The notes under the pieces were generated by a model that was given only the letters and a program-made list of their open reading frames with translations, did no database searches and was not told the origin of the DNA. A stretch of 64,000 nucleotides of DNA, taken from positions 1,054,001 through 1,118,000 of the forward strand of contig NZ_QCXY01000001.1 of the NCBI RefSeq assembly GCF_003347495.1, written 5' to 3'. The DNA is from Pleomorphovibrio marinus. GTDB taxonomy: Bacteria > Bacteroidota > Bacteroidia > Cytophagales > Cyclobacteriaceae. Each line of letters opens with the position of its first letter. The stretch's first letter is position 1. Both the position numbers and the translations under genes were made by a program. Below, in pieces: positions 37,464-46,247 of the stretch.

Positions 37464-38395
37464 ATCCATTATTAGCAAAGGAAATATCGGGTGTATGGGC
37501 CACTTTGATGGTTCCCCTTTCGGCAGACAATTCTATCGATTTTGCAGCTTTATCTGAAGAAATCGATTATTTGCTAGCCAGTAAAGTTTCGGGGATTTAT
37601 TCTAATGGCACAGCTGGAGAGTTTTACAATCAGAATGAGAACGAATTTGATCGGATAAGCCAACTGCTTGCCGAGAAGTGTGAGGGAGCCAGTATGCCTT
37701 TTCAGATAGGCTGTAGCCACATGAGTCCACAGATCTCATTGGAGAGATTAGAAAGGGTAAAGGCATTGAAACCTTCGGCTGTTCAAGTTATTTTACCAGA
37801 TTGGATGCCAATGGATTTCAGAGAAGTTATTGACTTTTTGGAAAAAATGGCAGCGTATGCTAGCCCTGTTGGATTGGTGCTATATAATCCTCCTCATGCA
37901 AAACAGGTGTTGAACCCACACCAATGGGAGAGGCTACTTGGGAAAGGGATACAATTGGTGGGTTGTAAGGTGGCAGGAGGTGATAGCGAATGGTATAAGG
38001 CGATGGGGGGTATAATGGAAAAAATAGCAGTGTTTGTTCCCGGCCATCGTTTAGCCACGGGGATTTCACATGGTGCCCAAGGTTCCTATTCAAACGTTGC
38101 TTGCCTTAATCCTGTTGCTGCCCGGCGTTGGTATGAAAATATGGTGGTTGACCTCCAAGGTGCATTGATCTTGGAAAAACGAATTCTCAGATTTTTTGAA
38201 GAAGCCATATTTCCTTACATAATAAATCAGGGGTATTCCAATACGGCAGTGGATAAATTTCTGGCAGCAGTAGGAGGATGGGGGCCAATAAGCACTAAAG
38301 TTAGGTGGCCTTATAAAAGTATTCCGAAAGAAGAAGTAACAAGAGGTAGGAAAATTGCCAAAAAGCTTATCCCCGAATTTATAAATGAACTTTAA
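37460..38395 (+). CDS. DapA/NanA-type class-I aldolase (DHDPS/NAL superfamily)
   Basis: This 311-residue TIM-barrel protein starts at GTG 37460, overlapping the previous stop. That gives the correct family length; the longer upstream frame lies within the previous gene. Signatures are GIYSNGTAGEFY (the GTTGE-type motif), VLYNPPH with the catalytic Tyr, and VGCKVAGGD with the Schiff-base Lys. Family members cleave or form 2-oxo acids (dihydrodipicolinate synthase, N-acetylneuraminate lyase, KDG aldolase). Beside sialidase-like proteins a lyase for a nonulosonic or keto-deoxy sugar acid is attractive, but the substrate is not shown by sequence. Confidence 0.8.
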   Translation: MNPLLAKEISGVWATLMVPLSADNSIDFAALSEEIDYLLASKVSGIYSNGTAGEFYNQNENEFDRISQLLAEKCEGASMPFQIGCSHMSPQISLERLERVKALKPSAVQVILPDWMPMDFREVIDFLEKMAAYASPVGLVLYNPPHAKQVLNPHQWERLLGKGIQLVGCKVAGGDSEWYKAMGGIMEKIAVFVPGHRLATGISHGAQGSYSNVACLNPVAARRWYENMVVDLQGALILEKRILRFFEEAIFPYIINQGYSNTAVDKFLAAVGGWGPISTKVRWPYKSIPKEEVTRGRKIAKKLIPEFINEL

Positions 38396-38402
38396 CAGAA
38401 CT

Positions 38403-38519
38403 ATGAATTCGAGCCTGCCTGGACGGCAGTCAGGCATGACGAAGACGACACACAGAGGGATGATTATTGAACATGCGAGATTCCATCTGGCCATTAAAAA
38501 ACAAATTATAATCATATGA
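38403..38519 (+). repeat. Leader-ORF repeat element, copy 4
   Basis: A 38-codon ORF starts MNSSLPGRQSGMTKTTHRGM and ends at a TGA (38517-38519) that overlaps the ATG of copy 5 (ATGA). The palindrome GCCTGCCTG-GACGG-CAGTCAGGC (38413-38435) lies inside a 21-nt, frame-preserving addition relative to copy 5. It begins 7 bp after the aldolase stop codon. Confidence 0.75.
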
Positions 38520-38606
38520 AATCTAGCATGACGCAAGCGACACACGGAGGGATGATTAAGATTGCGAGATTCCATGTGGCAAATAAAAATCAATTATAAA
38601 CACATG
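38516..38606 (+). repeat. Leader-ORF repeat element, copy 5 (shortest, palindrome-free)
   Basis: An intact 27-codon ORF (38516-38599) reads MKSSMTQATHGGMIKIARF at the start and ANKNQL at the end. Its TAA is four bases before the ATG (38604) of the next gene. This copy has no palindrome and serves as the base form for comparison. The end box is CAATTATAAACACATG, identical to the susC copy. Confidence 0.8.
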
Positions 38607-39617
38607 AAAAAAATCATAATAACACCCTTTGTGGTGCTGTTCGTTTCCTGTTTTCTTGGAGGATCCTTACAAGGCCAACAGCAAGGATTTCCCATAAAAA
38701 CGATTTGGGACAAAGCCCCGCATAATGCCTTTCCTGATCTGATTCGATTCAAGAACTATTTCTATGCCGCTGTCAGAGAAGGTAACAACCATATGCCAGA
38801 TAATAGCGGACAAGTACGGCTTTTACGTTCAAAAGACGGAAATGATTGGGAAGATGTAGGCCTGTTGGAGAAGGAGGGCTACGACGTACGTGAAGCCAGG
38901 CTTTCGGTTACCCCTGAAGGTACTATTATGGTCTTAACGGCTGTTGGTATTTATGAAGATGGATACCAGGAACTATTTCCTATGGTCTCCTTTTCCAATA
39001 AAAAAGGAATGAATTTCTCTGATTTAGAGCCCACGACCATGGATGTAACGCCCTCCCTGGACTGGATATGGAGCTTGACCTGGCATAAAAAGGTGGGTTA
39101 CGGGGTAGTTTACCAAATAAAAGAAGAAGGTTGGGAAGCTCATCTCTTAAAGACGAAAGATGGGAGGCATTTCCAAAAAGTATCCCAAATTGATACCGGA
39201 GGCAATCCTAATGAAGCAACCGTGCGTTTTGACAGCTCCGGGAAAATGTACGTATTGGTAAGAAGAGAGACAGAGGACCGGATGGGGGTCATAGCCAGTA
39301 GCGAGTTTCCTTATCAGGATTGGTCTTTTGAACCAATGAACATCCGATTGGGGGGACCAAATTTTTTGTTTTTGGATAAGCAACATTTGGTGGTCGGCTC
39401 TAGGTATCACACCGATGAGGGTTCTAAAACGGCTGTATTTACAACTGGCCTGGATGGTACTATTCGGTCTACCATAGTATTACCTAGCGGAGGGGACACG
39501 AGTTACCCCGGTATGGTTTTTTATAAGGATAAGCTCTGGGTAATGTACTATTCCTCCCATGAGCAAAAGTCCAAAATTTACCTCACCCAAATTCCCATAC
39601 ATCAATTAAATCCCTGA
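38604..39617 (+). CDS. Secreted sialidase-like beta-propeller protein
   Basis: This 337-residue protein starts at the ATG in the repeat end box, which gives a clean signal peptide (ITPFVVLFVSCFLGGSLQG). The rest is a sialidase-superfamily propeller with DLIRFKNYFYAAVREG, LLRSKDGNDWEDV, LLKTKDGRHFQKV and LWVMYYSSH. Full Asp-boxes are weak, as in the exo-alpha-sialidase-like group of uncertain activity. The gene is followed after 4 bp by another sialidase-like gene, so the two are probably cotranscribed. Confidence 0.7.
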   Translation: MKKIIITPFVVLFVSCFLGGSLQGQQQGFPIKTIWDKAPHNAFPDLIRFKNYFYAAVREGNNHMPDNSGQVRLLRSKDGNDWEDVGLLEKEGYDVREARLSVTPEGTIMVLTAVGIYEDGYQELFPMVSFSNKKGMNFSDLEPTTMDVTPSLDWIWSLTWHKKVGYGVVYQIKEEGWEAHLLKTKDGRHFQKVSQIDTGGNPNEATVRFDSSGKMYVLVRRETEDRMGVIASSEFPYQDWSFEPMNIRLGGPNFLFLDKQHLVVGSRYHTDEGSKTAVFTTGLDGTIRSTIVLPSGGDTSYPGMVFYKDKLWVMYYSSHEQKSKIYLTQIPIHQLNP

Positions 39618-39621
39618 TTCC

Positions 39622-40815
39622 ATGAAAATATTTTGTGTCAATTTTTTACTCATCGTAAGCATAATATTCAATTCACCAGATTCCATAGCCATATCCTTCC
39701 CCAATCCCTCTGACAGTTCACAAAGGGTGGTGGAGAAAGTGAAGGATATAATGATTTACCATGACGAACGCTACTATGCAGCTTTTCCCTCCATTGTGCG
39801 CAAGCCCGATGGGGAGTTTCTCCTTTCCTTCCGGCGTTCACCGGATCGGCGAAACTTTGGATCCAAAGGGTATAGCCATACAGATCCCAACAGCTACCTG
39901 GTGCAAATGACCTCTAAAGACGGGATTCACTGGTCGGCAGAACCCGAACTGCTTTACGCGCATGATTTTGGTGGTTCTCAGGATCCATGCCTTCTTCAAC
40001 TTTCCGATGGTACCTTGCTTTGCACAAGTTACGGCTGGACACAGATAAATGAAGAGGATCGGAAAAACCTTCAAACACCTAACGTGACCACCGGATCAGG
40101 CTATGTGTTTTTGGGTGGATACCTGGTACGTTCTTCAGATGGTGGGAAATCCTGGAAGGGTCCTTATTACCCTCCACATATCCAACCCGAAATAAATTTC
40201 ACCCCAACTGGAAATCCGGTTCCTGCCTATAACCGCGGGGCTTTATACGAGGGGAGTGACGGAAGGGTATTTTGGGTGGTTGCCTCCCATGACCAGCAGT
40301 CGCCCAGCAAGACCTCCAATCACCTACTGATTTCCAACGACAAAGGGTTTACCTGGCAATATTCCTGCCCTGTGGCTGTAGACGATGAGGTGGTGTTTAA
40401 CGAAGCCTCTGTATATGAAACCCCCAAAGGGGATATTGTGGCATTTATCCGAAGCGGAAAGTACGAGGATCAAGCTGTAATTGCACGATCCACTGATGGG
40501 GGGAAAAGTTTTGGCCCGTGGAAGTCAATGGGGTTCAAGGGCCATCCATTGCAAGCCCTTCGACTACCTGACAACAGGGTATTATTGGTTTACGGATACC
40601 GACATGAACCCTATGGGATAAGAGCAAGGATTCTGAATGCAGAGTGTACCGATTTTGAGACCGCAGAGGAGATCATTTTACGGGATGATGGAGGCAGCGG
40701 GGATATAGGCTATCCCTGGGCAGTGGTTCTAGATGAAAATTATGCCTTGGTCACCTACTACTTCAATAAGGAAAACCAAACCCGTCACATTGCAGGAACC
40801 ATCATTAAGTTCTGA
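39622..40815 (+). CDS. Secreted sialidase-like (exo-alpha-sialidase family) protein
   Basis: This 397-residue protein has a signal peptide (FCVNFLLIVSIIFNS) and a sialidase-type propeller with AAFPSIVRKPDGEFLLSFRRSPDRR, MTSKDGIHWSAEPELLYAHDFGGSQDPCLLQLSDGTLL, RSSDGGKSWKGPYYPPH, ISNDKGFTWQY and RSTDGGKSFGPW (several Asp-boxes). The early Arg cluster and the DxGGSQDP region resemble glycan-active family members. The substrate is unknown. Confidence 0.72.
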   Translation: MKIFCVNFLLIVSIIFNSPDSIAISFPNPSDSSQRVVEKVKDIMIYHDERYYAAFPSIVRKPDGEFLLSFRRSPDRRNFGSKGYSHTDPNSYLVQMTSKDGIHWSAEPELLYAHDFGGSQDPCLLQLSDGTLLCTSYGWTQINEEDRKNLQTPNVTTGSGYVFLGGYLVRSSDGGKSWKGPYYPPHIQPEINFTPTGNPVPAYNRGALYEGSDGRVFWVVASHDQQSPSKTSNHLLISNDKGFTWQYSCPVAVDDEVVFNEASVYETPKGDIVAFIRSGKYEDQAVIARSTDGGKSFGPWKSMGFKGHPLQALRLPDNRVLLVYGYRHEPYGIRARILNAECTDFETAEEIILRDDGGSGDIGYPWAVVLDENYALVTYYFNKENQTRHIAGTIIKF

Positions 40816-40922
40816 CAGGGTGCTTTGCAAAGCAAATAAAACATAAAGGGAAATTCCCTGCTATTTTCCCCCGAGGTTTTATCTGTTTATATTTGAGAAC
40901 AACCCTATTTAATCCTTCGATT

Positions 40923-42371
40923 ATGACCAAGTATTTTCTATTACTTTTCGGTTTTTTTTGCCTTTGTTTGGAGTTACCCAGTGCATTCTGCCAAACACCC
41001 TACCACATAGGTTCGGACAGGGAACTTTTTGTGGACCGTACATTGGTCGAATCCCTTGATAATTCTCAAATCGTCATGCATCCTCCTGTAGATCGTGGAA
41101 AGGTGTTTTTTTTTGATAAGCCTTGGGAAGGTGCTTTTTCAGCTTATGTGACCATAATACACGAGGGAGGACGCTATAGGGCATATTATCGCGGTGTGCC
41201 CACTGCTGGCAAGGACGGGAACGAATCAGAAGTCACCTGCTATGCTGAGTCTGATGATGGGATTCATTGGAAGAAGCCCAATTTGGGCATACATGAAATA
41301 GAAGGCAGCAAAAATAATAACGTAATCCTTGCCAATGCCGCTCCCATCACCCATAATTTCAGCCCCTTTTTTGACCAAAACCCCGAAGCAAAACCTTCGG
41401 AAAAATACAAAGCCCTGGGAGGTACAAAAAAAAGTGGGTTGGTGGCCTTCGTTTCTGCAGACGGAAAGCACTGGGAAAAAATCCAGGAAGAACCAGTTTT
41501 TACCCAAGGGGTCTTTGATTCCCAGAATGTGGTTTTTTGGTCGGAAAGTGAAGACCAGTACGTCTGTTATTTCCGCTCCTGGACAGGAAAGGGGTACAAG
41601 GGTTTTCGTTCGGTAAGCCGTACCACCTCCCGGGACTTTATCCATTGGAGCGACCCGGTCCCGATGGGGTTTGGGAATACCCCCTACGAGCACCTATATA
41701 CCCAGCAGACCAGTCCGTATTTCCGGGCGCCCCATATTTACCTGGCCATAGGTGCCCGTTTTATGCCCAACCGAAAAGTGATTTCGGATCAGGAGGCGGA
41801 ACGCCTAGGGGTTGATCCCAAGTATTACAATGACTGTTCAGATGTCATCTTGATGTCCTCAAGGGGAGGCAACGAATATGATCGGCAGTTTATGGAGTCC
41901 TTTATCCGGCCAGGTATAGGGTTGCAAAATTGGGTCTCCCGCTCCAACTACCCGGCCTTGAATGTGGTCCAGACAGGGGAGGAAGAGATGTCGATCTATG
42001 TGAACCAGGATTATGCCCAGCCAAGTGCCCACCTTCGCAGGTATTCCATGAGACTGGATGGCTTTGCGTCCCTTACAGCGGGTTATAATGGAGGAGAAAT
42101 GCTTACCAAGCCCTTTACCTTCGAGGGGAAAGCCCTGGAGCTGAACTATTCCACATCTGCCGCCGGGGAAATCAGAATTGAACTATTGGATGAGGAGGGG
42201 AACAAAATTCCTGGCTTTTCCAAGGAGGAAGCCCAATCGATTATCGGCAATGAAATTTCCAGGCAGGTGTTTTGGAATGGCAGCACGGATGTTTCGGATT
42301 TATCAGGGAAACCGGTAAGGATGAAGGTTTATCTTAAAGATGCAGATTTGTATTCTTTCAGGTTTTATTAA
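40923..42371 (+). CDS. Secreted GH32/43-like five-bladed propeller protein
   Basis: This 482-residue protein starts at ATG 40923, so that the signal peptide is MTKYFLLLFGFFCLCLELPSAF. The body has GSDRELFVDRTLVESL, a W-x-G-x-x-x-Y core (DKPWEGAFSAYVTIIHEGGRYRAYYRG), CYAESDDGIHWKKPNLG and FVSADGKHWEKI, as in proteins annotated as glycosyl hydrolase family 32/43-like. A C-terminal beta-sandwich of about 90 residues follows (LTKPFTFEGKALELNYSTSAAGEIRIELLD). It probably acts on a glycan outside the cytoplasm. Catalytic residues are not clear to me. Confidence 0.65.
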   Translation: MTKYFLLLFGFFCLCLELPSAFCQTPYHIGSDRELFVDRTLVESLDNSQIVMHPPVDRGKVFFFDKPWEGAFSAYVTIIHEGGRYRAYYRGVPTAGKDGNESEVTCYAESDDGIHWKKPNLGIHEIEGSKNNNVILANAAPITHNFSPFFDQNPEAKPSEKYKALGGTKKSGLVAFVSADGKHWEKIQEEPVFTQGVFDSQNVVFWSESEDQYVCYFRSWTGKGYKGFRSVSRTTSRDFIHWSDPVPMGFGNTPYEHLYTQQTSPYFRAPHIYLAIGARFMPNRKVISDQEAERLGVDPKYYNDCSDVILMSSRGGNEYDRQFMESFIRPGIGLQNWVSRSNYPALNVVQTGEEEMSIYVNQDYAQPSAHLRRYSMRLDGFASLTAGYNGGEMLTKPFTFEGKALELNYSTSAAGEIRIELLDEEGNKIPGFSKEEAQSIIGNEISRQVFWNGSTDVSDLSGKPVRMKVYLKDADLYSFRFY

Positions 42372-42568
42372 TTCCTGTATTGATATCGAAATGATAAATA
42401 ACCATCCCTCCTTCAGGACTTTCATTATTGCCAGATGGATTGGAACAGAATATCTCAAAGAAAGATAAGGCTAACCGGATAGCATTTATTACCTCTGTAG
42501 GGTTATAAGTAACTGGAGAATAAAAACCCCAAAACCCTAAATCCCAGATCTTAACTCAAAAAATCCCT

Positions 42569-43447
42569 TTAAGCCACCTCTTGCATATTGACTACCTTTC
42601 TAAATTGCGAGGGGGTCATTTTTTTGTGCTTCTTAAACTGTCTGTTGAAATTGGCCAGGTTGTTGAACCCACATCCAAAGGCTACTTCTACGACGTTCAT
42701 GTCGGTTTCAGAAAGTAATTTACAGGCATGTCCTATGCGAACAGTATTAAGGTACTCCACAAAGGTAATTCTGTATTGCTCCTTGAAAAAATTGCAGAAG
42801 GTTGTCACGGCCATATTGGCCAAAGCGGCGACTTCCGGAAGGCTGATTTCTTTATCGAAATTTTTAAAGATATATTCTTTGATTTTGCTGAGGCGGTCCG
42901 AGCCCTGGGGATCTATTTGATTGAGGTAACCCGGACTGGCCAGCAGTTGGTATTCTTTGGTTTGGGAGAGAATATCAAAAATGGAGAGTAAGCTGGATAG
43001 ACGTTGAATGCCGTTCATATGGACCATACCCATCATAATGGCATTGATTTGTTCTTTAGTGTTCCCATGTAGCGCTATTCCCCTTTGAGAAAGCTTCAGG
43101 AAATTTTTGAGGGTTTCCATTTCCGGGATATTCAAAAAGTCCTCTCCCAGAAAGTGTTCCTGAAAATGGATCACAATGGCTTCTGCGCCATTGTCTGTAT
43201 TCCCATTCATATAGATAGAGTCATTTACCCAAACGTGGGGGAGATAGGGTCCCATACACACCAGGTCACCTTCCCCGAAGTAGCCTATATGGTCTCCAAC
43301 CATACGTCGACCTGTACTTTTCAATACCAGGACTAGCTCGTATTCCGGATGATAATGCCAAGGACATGGAAAATAGTTACCTTCTTCTTTAAATACAATA
43401 AAGGATTTGTCGAAATCCTGCGGTAATCTGACTTCTATCGATTTCAT
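42569..43447 (-). CDS. AraC-family transcriptional regulator
   Basis: This 292-residue protein has an N-terminal cupin-like sensor domain (YFPCPWHYHPEYELVLVLKSTGRRMVGDHIGYFGEGDLVCMGPYLPHVW). The C-terminal double HTH (about residues 190-288) reads EISLPEVAALANMAVTTFCNFFKEQ and VVEVAFGCGFNNLANFNRQFKKHKKMTPSQFRK. The start is at ATG 43447; the 38 residues upstream are not family-like. It probably senses a sugar or sugar acid and controls the flanking operons, being divergent from the genes starting at 43951. Confidence 0.88.
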   Translation of the reverse strand: MKSIEVRLPQDFDKSFIVFKEEGNYFPCPWHYHPEYELVLVLKSTGRRMVGDHIGYFGEGDLVCMGPYLPHVWVNDSIYMNGNTDNGAEAIVIHFQEHFLGEDFLNIPEMETLKNFLKLSQRGIALHGNTKEQINAIMMGMVHMNGIQRLSSLLSIFDILSQTKEYQLLASPGYLNQIDPQGSDRLSKIKEYIFKNFDKEISLPEVAALANMAVTTFCNFFKEQYRITFVEYLNTVRIGHACKLLSETDMNVVEVAFGCGFNNLANFNRQFKKHKKMTPSQFRKVVNMQEVA

Positions 43448-43950
43448 AATATCCTGAATTTGTTGGCATAATAAGATAGATAAAAATCCTGAAAGCTGAA
43501 AACAAATGGATCTTACCTGAAAAATAGTATCATAAATATAGAAAAAAATTACAGTTGGCATTCCTAAGCTGTTTAACTTTTGATAAGTGGTATTACAGTC
43601 TCAGGCATTGGTGAAAAAGGAGGAGCAAATTTTCATTTAAGCCTGTTAAGTCAACTATTGAGCCTGACTTGGCAGAACAACTCTAGGAATTGAATAGACC
43701 AAGAACTCCATGCGGGGCAGGAGGGTATTTTATATAGGATTTTTGATCAGATCATTACCATAAAGAGAATAAGATCCCGGGCCTTCTTCAGGCCAAATCT
43801 CGAATTTTTCAATGAAAAATAGTACCACATTTATAGAGGATATTAATAGTATGTTATAAACGTACTTGATACTTTTGATTTTTACAATCTAATGATTAAT
43901 GGTTGCCTAAGGTGCCAAATGAACAACTTTTAACGGTTAAACTGCAACGG
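43448..43950. other. Divergent intergenic region between the araC-type gene and the catabolic operon
   Basis: It is AT-rich with no gene seen. TACTTTTG at 43870-43877 matches TAnnTTTG about 75 bp before the ATG at 43951, without a -33 match, which would suit activation by the divergent AraC protein. No inverted-repeat operator stood out. Confidence 0.35.
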
Positions 43951-44922
43951 ATGATAAAGCGTAAAGATATACCTGAAATTGATACTGGTGTAGTGGGACT
44001 GGGCTTGATGGGCAGCAGCATAGCGGCAGCGCTCTTGATAGCTGGACACCCGGTCAAAGGGGTTGCCCCCATTAGCAGTGACATGGAGCAGGCATTACCT
44101 AGAATAACCAAACAACTTAAACACGCTGAACAAAGTGGGTTGCTAAAATATTCCCTCTCGCATTACCTGGGTCAATTGTCCTTGTCCGAAGACTTTGGTA
44201 TATTGAAAAACTGCCGGTTGGTGCAGGAATGTGTGGTGGAAACTACCTCAATTAAATCTGAGGTGTACCGTAAAATTACTGCATCCACCCGCAAAGAAAC
44301 CGTGATTTCCAGTAATACATCGGCCATTCCTATTAGTATATTACAGGAAGAGGTACCATACCCAGAACGTTTTCTTGGGATCCACTGGGCAGAGCCTGCG
44401 TACCTTACCCGGTTTTTGGAAATAACAAAAGGTGCCAAGACGGCTGATAAACCGGCGAATTGGGTGTTTGAACTTGCGCATTTTTGGGATAAGGAGCCTA
44501 CCTTTCTACAAAAGGACATTCGGGGCTTTGTTACCAACCGGCTGATGTATGCAGTGTATAGAGAAGCCTTTCACTTAATTGAATTAGGGGAGGCAGACAT
44601 AGAGGACGTAGATAAATCCTTTCGGTATGACGCAGGTTCCTGGATCACCTATATGGGGCTAATAAAAAGGATGGATATGCTGGGCTTAGCGGATTTTGGA
44701 GTGGCCCTCAAGCGCTTGTTTCCCCAGTTGAGCAATTCCACCCAGGTGCCGTCTATAATGAAGAAAATGGTAGAAGAAGAGGCACGGGGTGTTCAAAATG
44801 CCCTTGGACTCTACCCCTATACAAAGGAGGAAGCAGTCGAATGGGAGCAGGCCTTTGCTGAATTTAACAAAGAAATCTACAGGTTGGCAAAGGAAATTCC
44901 CTCCCTACAACCCTATAAATAA
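43951..44922 (+). CDS. 3-hydroxyacyl-CoA dehydrogenase-family protein
   Basis: This 323-residue protein has Rossmann motif GLGLMGSS near the N-terminus. The catalytic His lies in FLGIHWAEPAYLTRFLEITKG, and a 3HCDH C-terminal domain follows (GFVTNRLMYAVYREAFHLIELGEADIEDVDKSFRYDAGSW). The superfamily includes fatty-acid 3-hydroxyacyl-CoA dehydrogenases, carnitine dehydrogenase and L-gulonate 3-dehydrogenase. Here a sugar-acid or hydroxy-acid substrate fits the context better than fatty acids. The ATG at 43951 is chosen over a TTG at 43903. It is followed after 5 bp by an aminotransferase gene. Confidence 0.78.
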   Translation: MIKRKDIPEIDTGVVGLGLMGSSIAAALLIAGHPVKGVAPISSDMEQALPRITKQLKHAEQSGLLKYSLSHYLGQLSLSEDFGILKNCRLVQECVVETTSIKSEVYRKITASTRKETVISSNTSAIPISILQEEVPYPERFLGIHWAEPAYLTRFLEITKGAKTADKPANWVFELAHFWDKEPTFLQKDIRGFVTNRLMYAVYREAFHLIELGEADIEDVDKSFRYDAGSWITYMGLIKRMDMLGLADFGVALKRLFPQLSNSTQVPSIMKKMVEEEARGVQNALGLYPYTKEEAVEWEQAFAEFNKEIYRLAKEIPSLQPYK

Positions 44923-44927
44923 CCAGT

Positions 44928-46247
44928 ATGTCAGAAAGCCGATACAAAAAATCCAAAGAGTGGCTAGACCGGGCAAGTAAGGTACTTGCCTCTGGAGTAT
45001 CCTCTGAGTTTAGAAAATACAACCATCCCCACGCCCTTTTTTATACACATGGAAAGGGAGCTAAGGTGTATGATGTGGATGGTAATGAATACCTGGATTT
45101 CACCCTGAGCCAGGGTCCCCTTATCCTCGGACACTCCCACCAGGAGGTGTTGGACGCAGTAAATTCCTATTCTGAAGATGGGCAGCTATTTGCCGGGCAG
45201 CACCAGCAGGAAGTGGAACTTGCGGAATTCCTGAACAGGGTCATCCCATCTGCGGAGATGATGCGATTTTGCCTGGACGGGTCCGAAGCGGTGCATACGG
45301 CCTTTAGGGTAGCCCGATCCAAAACCGGAAAAAACAAATTTCTTCGCTTCGAAGGCCATTACCATGGCTGGCTAGATAATGTGGCGTGGGGGCTATCTAC
45401 CCCTTCACCCGAGGAACTCGGTGACCGCCTGCATCCCAACGTGTATGCATGGAGCCAGGGGTTGCCTAAACATTCTCAGGATGAATTCCTTGTACTGCCT
45501 TGGAATGACCTGGAGCTGGTCCGTAAGACCCTCGAAAATAATCATCAAAACATCGCCGCCATTATCACGGAACCTATGATGTGCAATAGTGGCTGCATTC
45601 CTCCCAAACCGGGATTTTTAGAGGGGTTGAGAAGCCTCTGTGATCAATATGGGATTGCACTGATCTTTGATGAGGTGATCACCGGATTTAGGCTTGGACT
45701 TTCTGGCGCACAGGGCCATTTTGGGATAGTCCCTGACCTGTCCGTTTTTGCAAAAGCCCTGGGCAGCGGTTATCCTATCAGTGCCATTGTTGGCAAAAAA
45801 GAGTGGATGGAGGAGATTTCTACCGCAAGGGTGATTCATGCAGGCACCATGAACGCCTGTAACCCCACAGTTGCGGCAGCTCTTGCCACAGTGCGTATTC
45901 TGGAAAGGGACAACCCTTATCCCCGTATGTATGAGTTGGGGGAGAAACTTAGGATGGGACTTAAAAAACAGGCTTCGGAACTAGGTATAAACATGCTGGT
46001 CCAGGGATTGGGGCCTGTGATCCATACTGGCTTTATCGATGAGGCGGAGGTACATGATTTTCGAGCTGTACTGGGGTATGATAAAGCAAAGCAAAATCGG
46101 TTCATTTCTGGTCTCCATGACCTAGGTCTACGTGTGATTGGAAGAGGGCTCTGGTACATCAGTAGTGTCCATACCGCTGAGCATATCGATGAGGCCCTTG
46201 CAAAATCGGAAAGCATTTTGCGTCAAATGAACCAAGAAGGCCAATGA
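44928..46247 (+). CDS. Class-III (glutamate-1-semialdehyde aminomutase-like) aminotransferase
   Basis: This 439-residue PLP enzyme has the class-III features VYDVDGNEYLDFTLSQGPLILGH, FCLDGSEAVHTAFRVARSKTGK, HYHGWLDN, LIFDEVITGFRLGLSGAQGHFG and FAKALGSGYPISAIVG, with the PLP-binding Lys in FAKALG. It resembles GSA-aminomutase (HemL), but the operon context argues for a catabolic transaminase or aminomutase rather than haem synthesis. It overlaps the next gene by 4 bp (ATGA). Confidence 0.82.
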   Translation: MSESRYKKSKEWLDRASKVLASGVSSEFRKYNHPHALFYTHGKGAKVYDVDGNEYLDFTLSQGPLILGHSHQEVLDAVNSYSEDGQLFAGQHQQEVELAEFLNRVIPSAEMMRFCLDGSEAVHTAFRVARSKTGKNKFLRFEGHYHGWLDNVAWGLSTPSPEELGDRLHPNVYAWSQGLPKHSQDEFLVLPWNDLELVRKTLENNHQNIAAIITEPMMCNSGCIPPKPGFLEGLRSLCDQYGIALIFDEVITGFRLGLSGAQGHFGIVPDLSVFAKALGSGYPISAIVGKKEWMEEISTARVIHAGTMNACNPTVAAALATVRILERDNPYPRMYELGEKLRMGLKKQASELGINMLVQGLGPVIHTGFIDEAEVHDFRAVLGYDKAKQNRFISGLHDLGLRVIGRGLWYISSVHTAEHIDEALAKSESILRQMNQEGQ

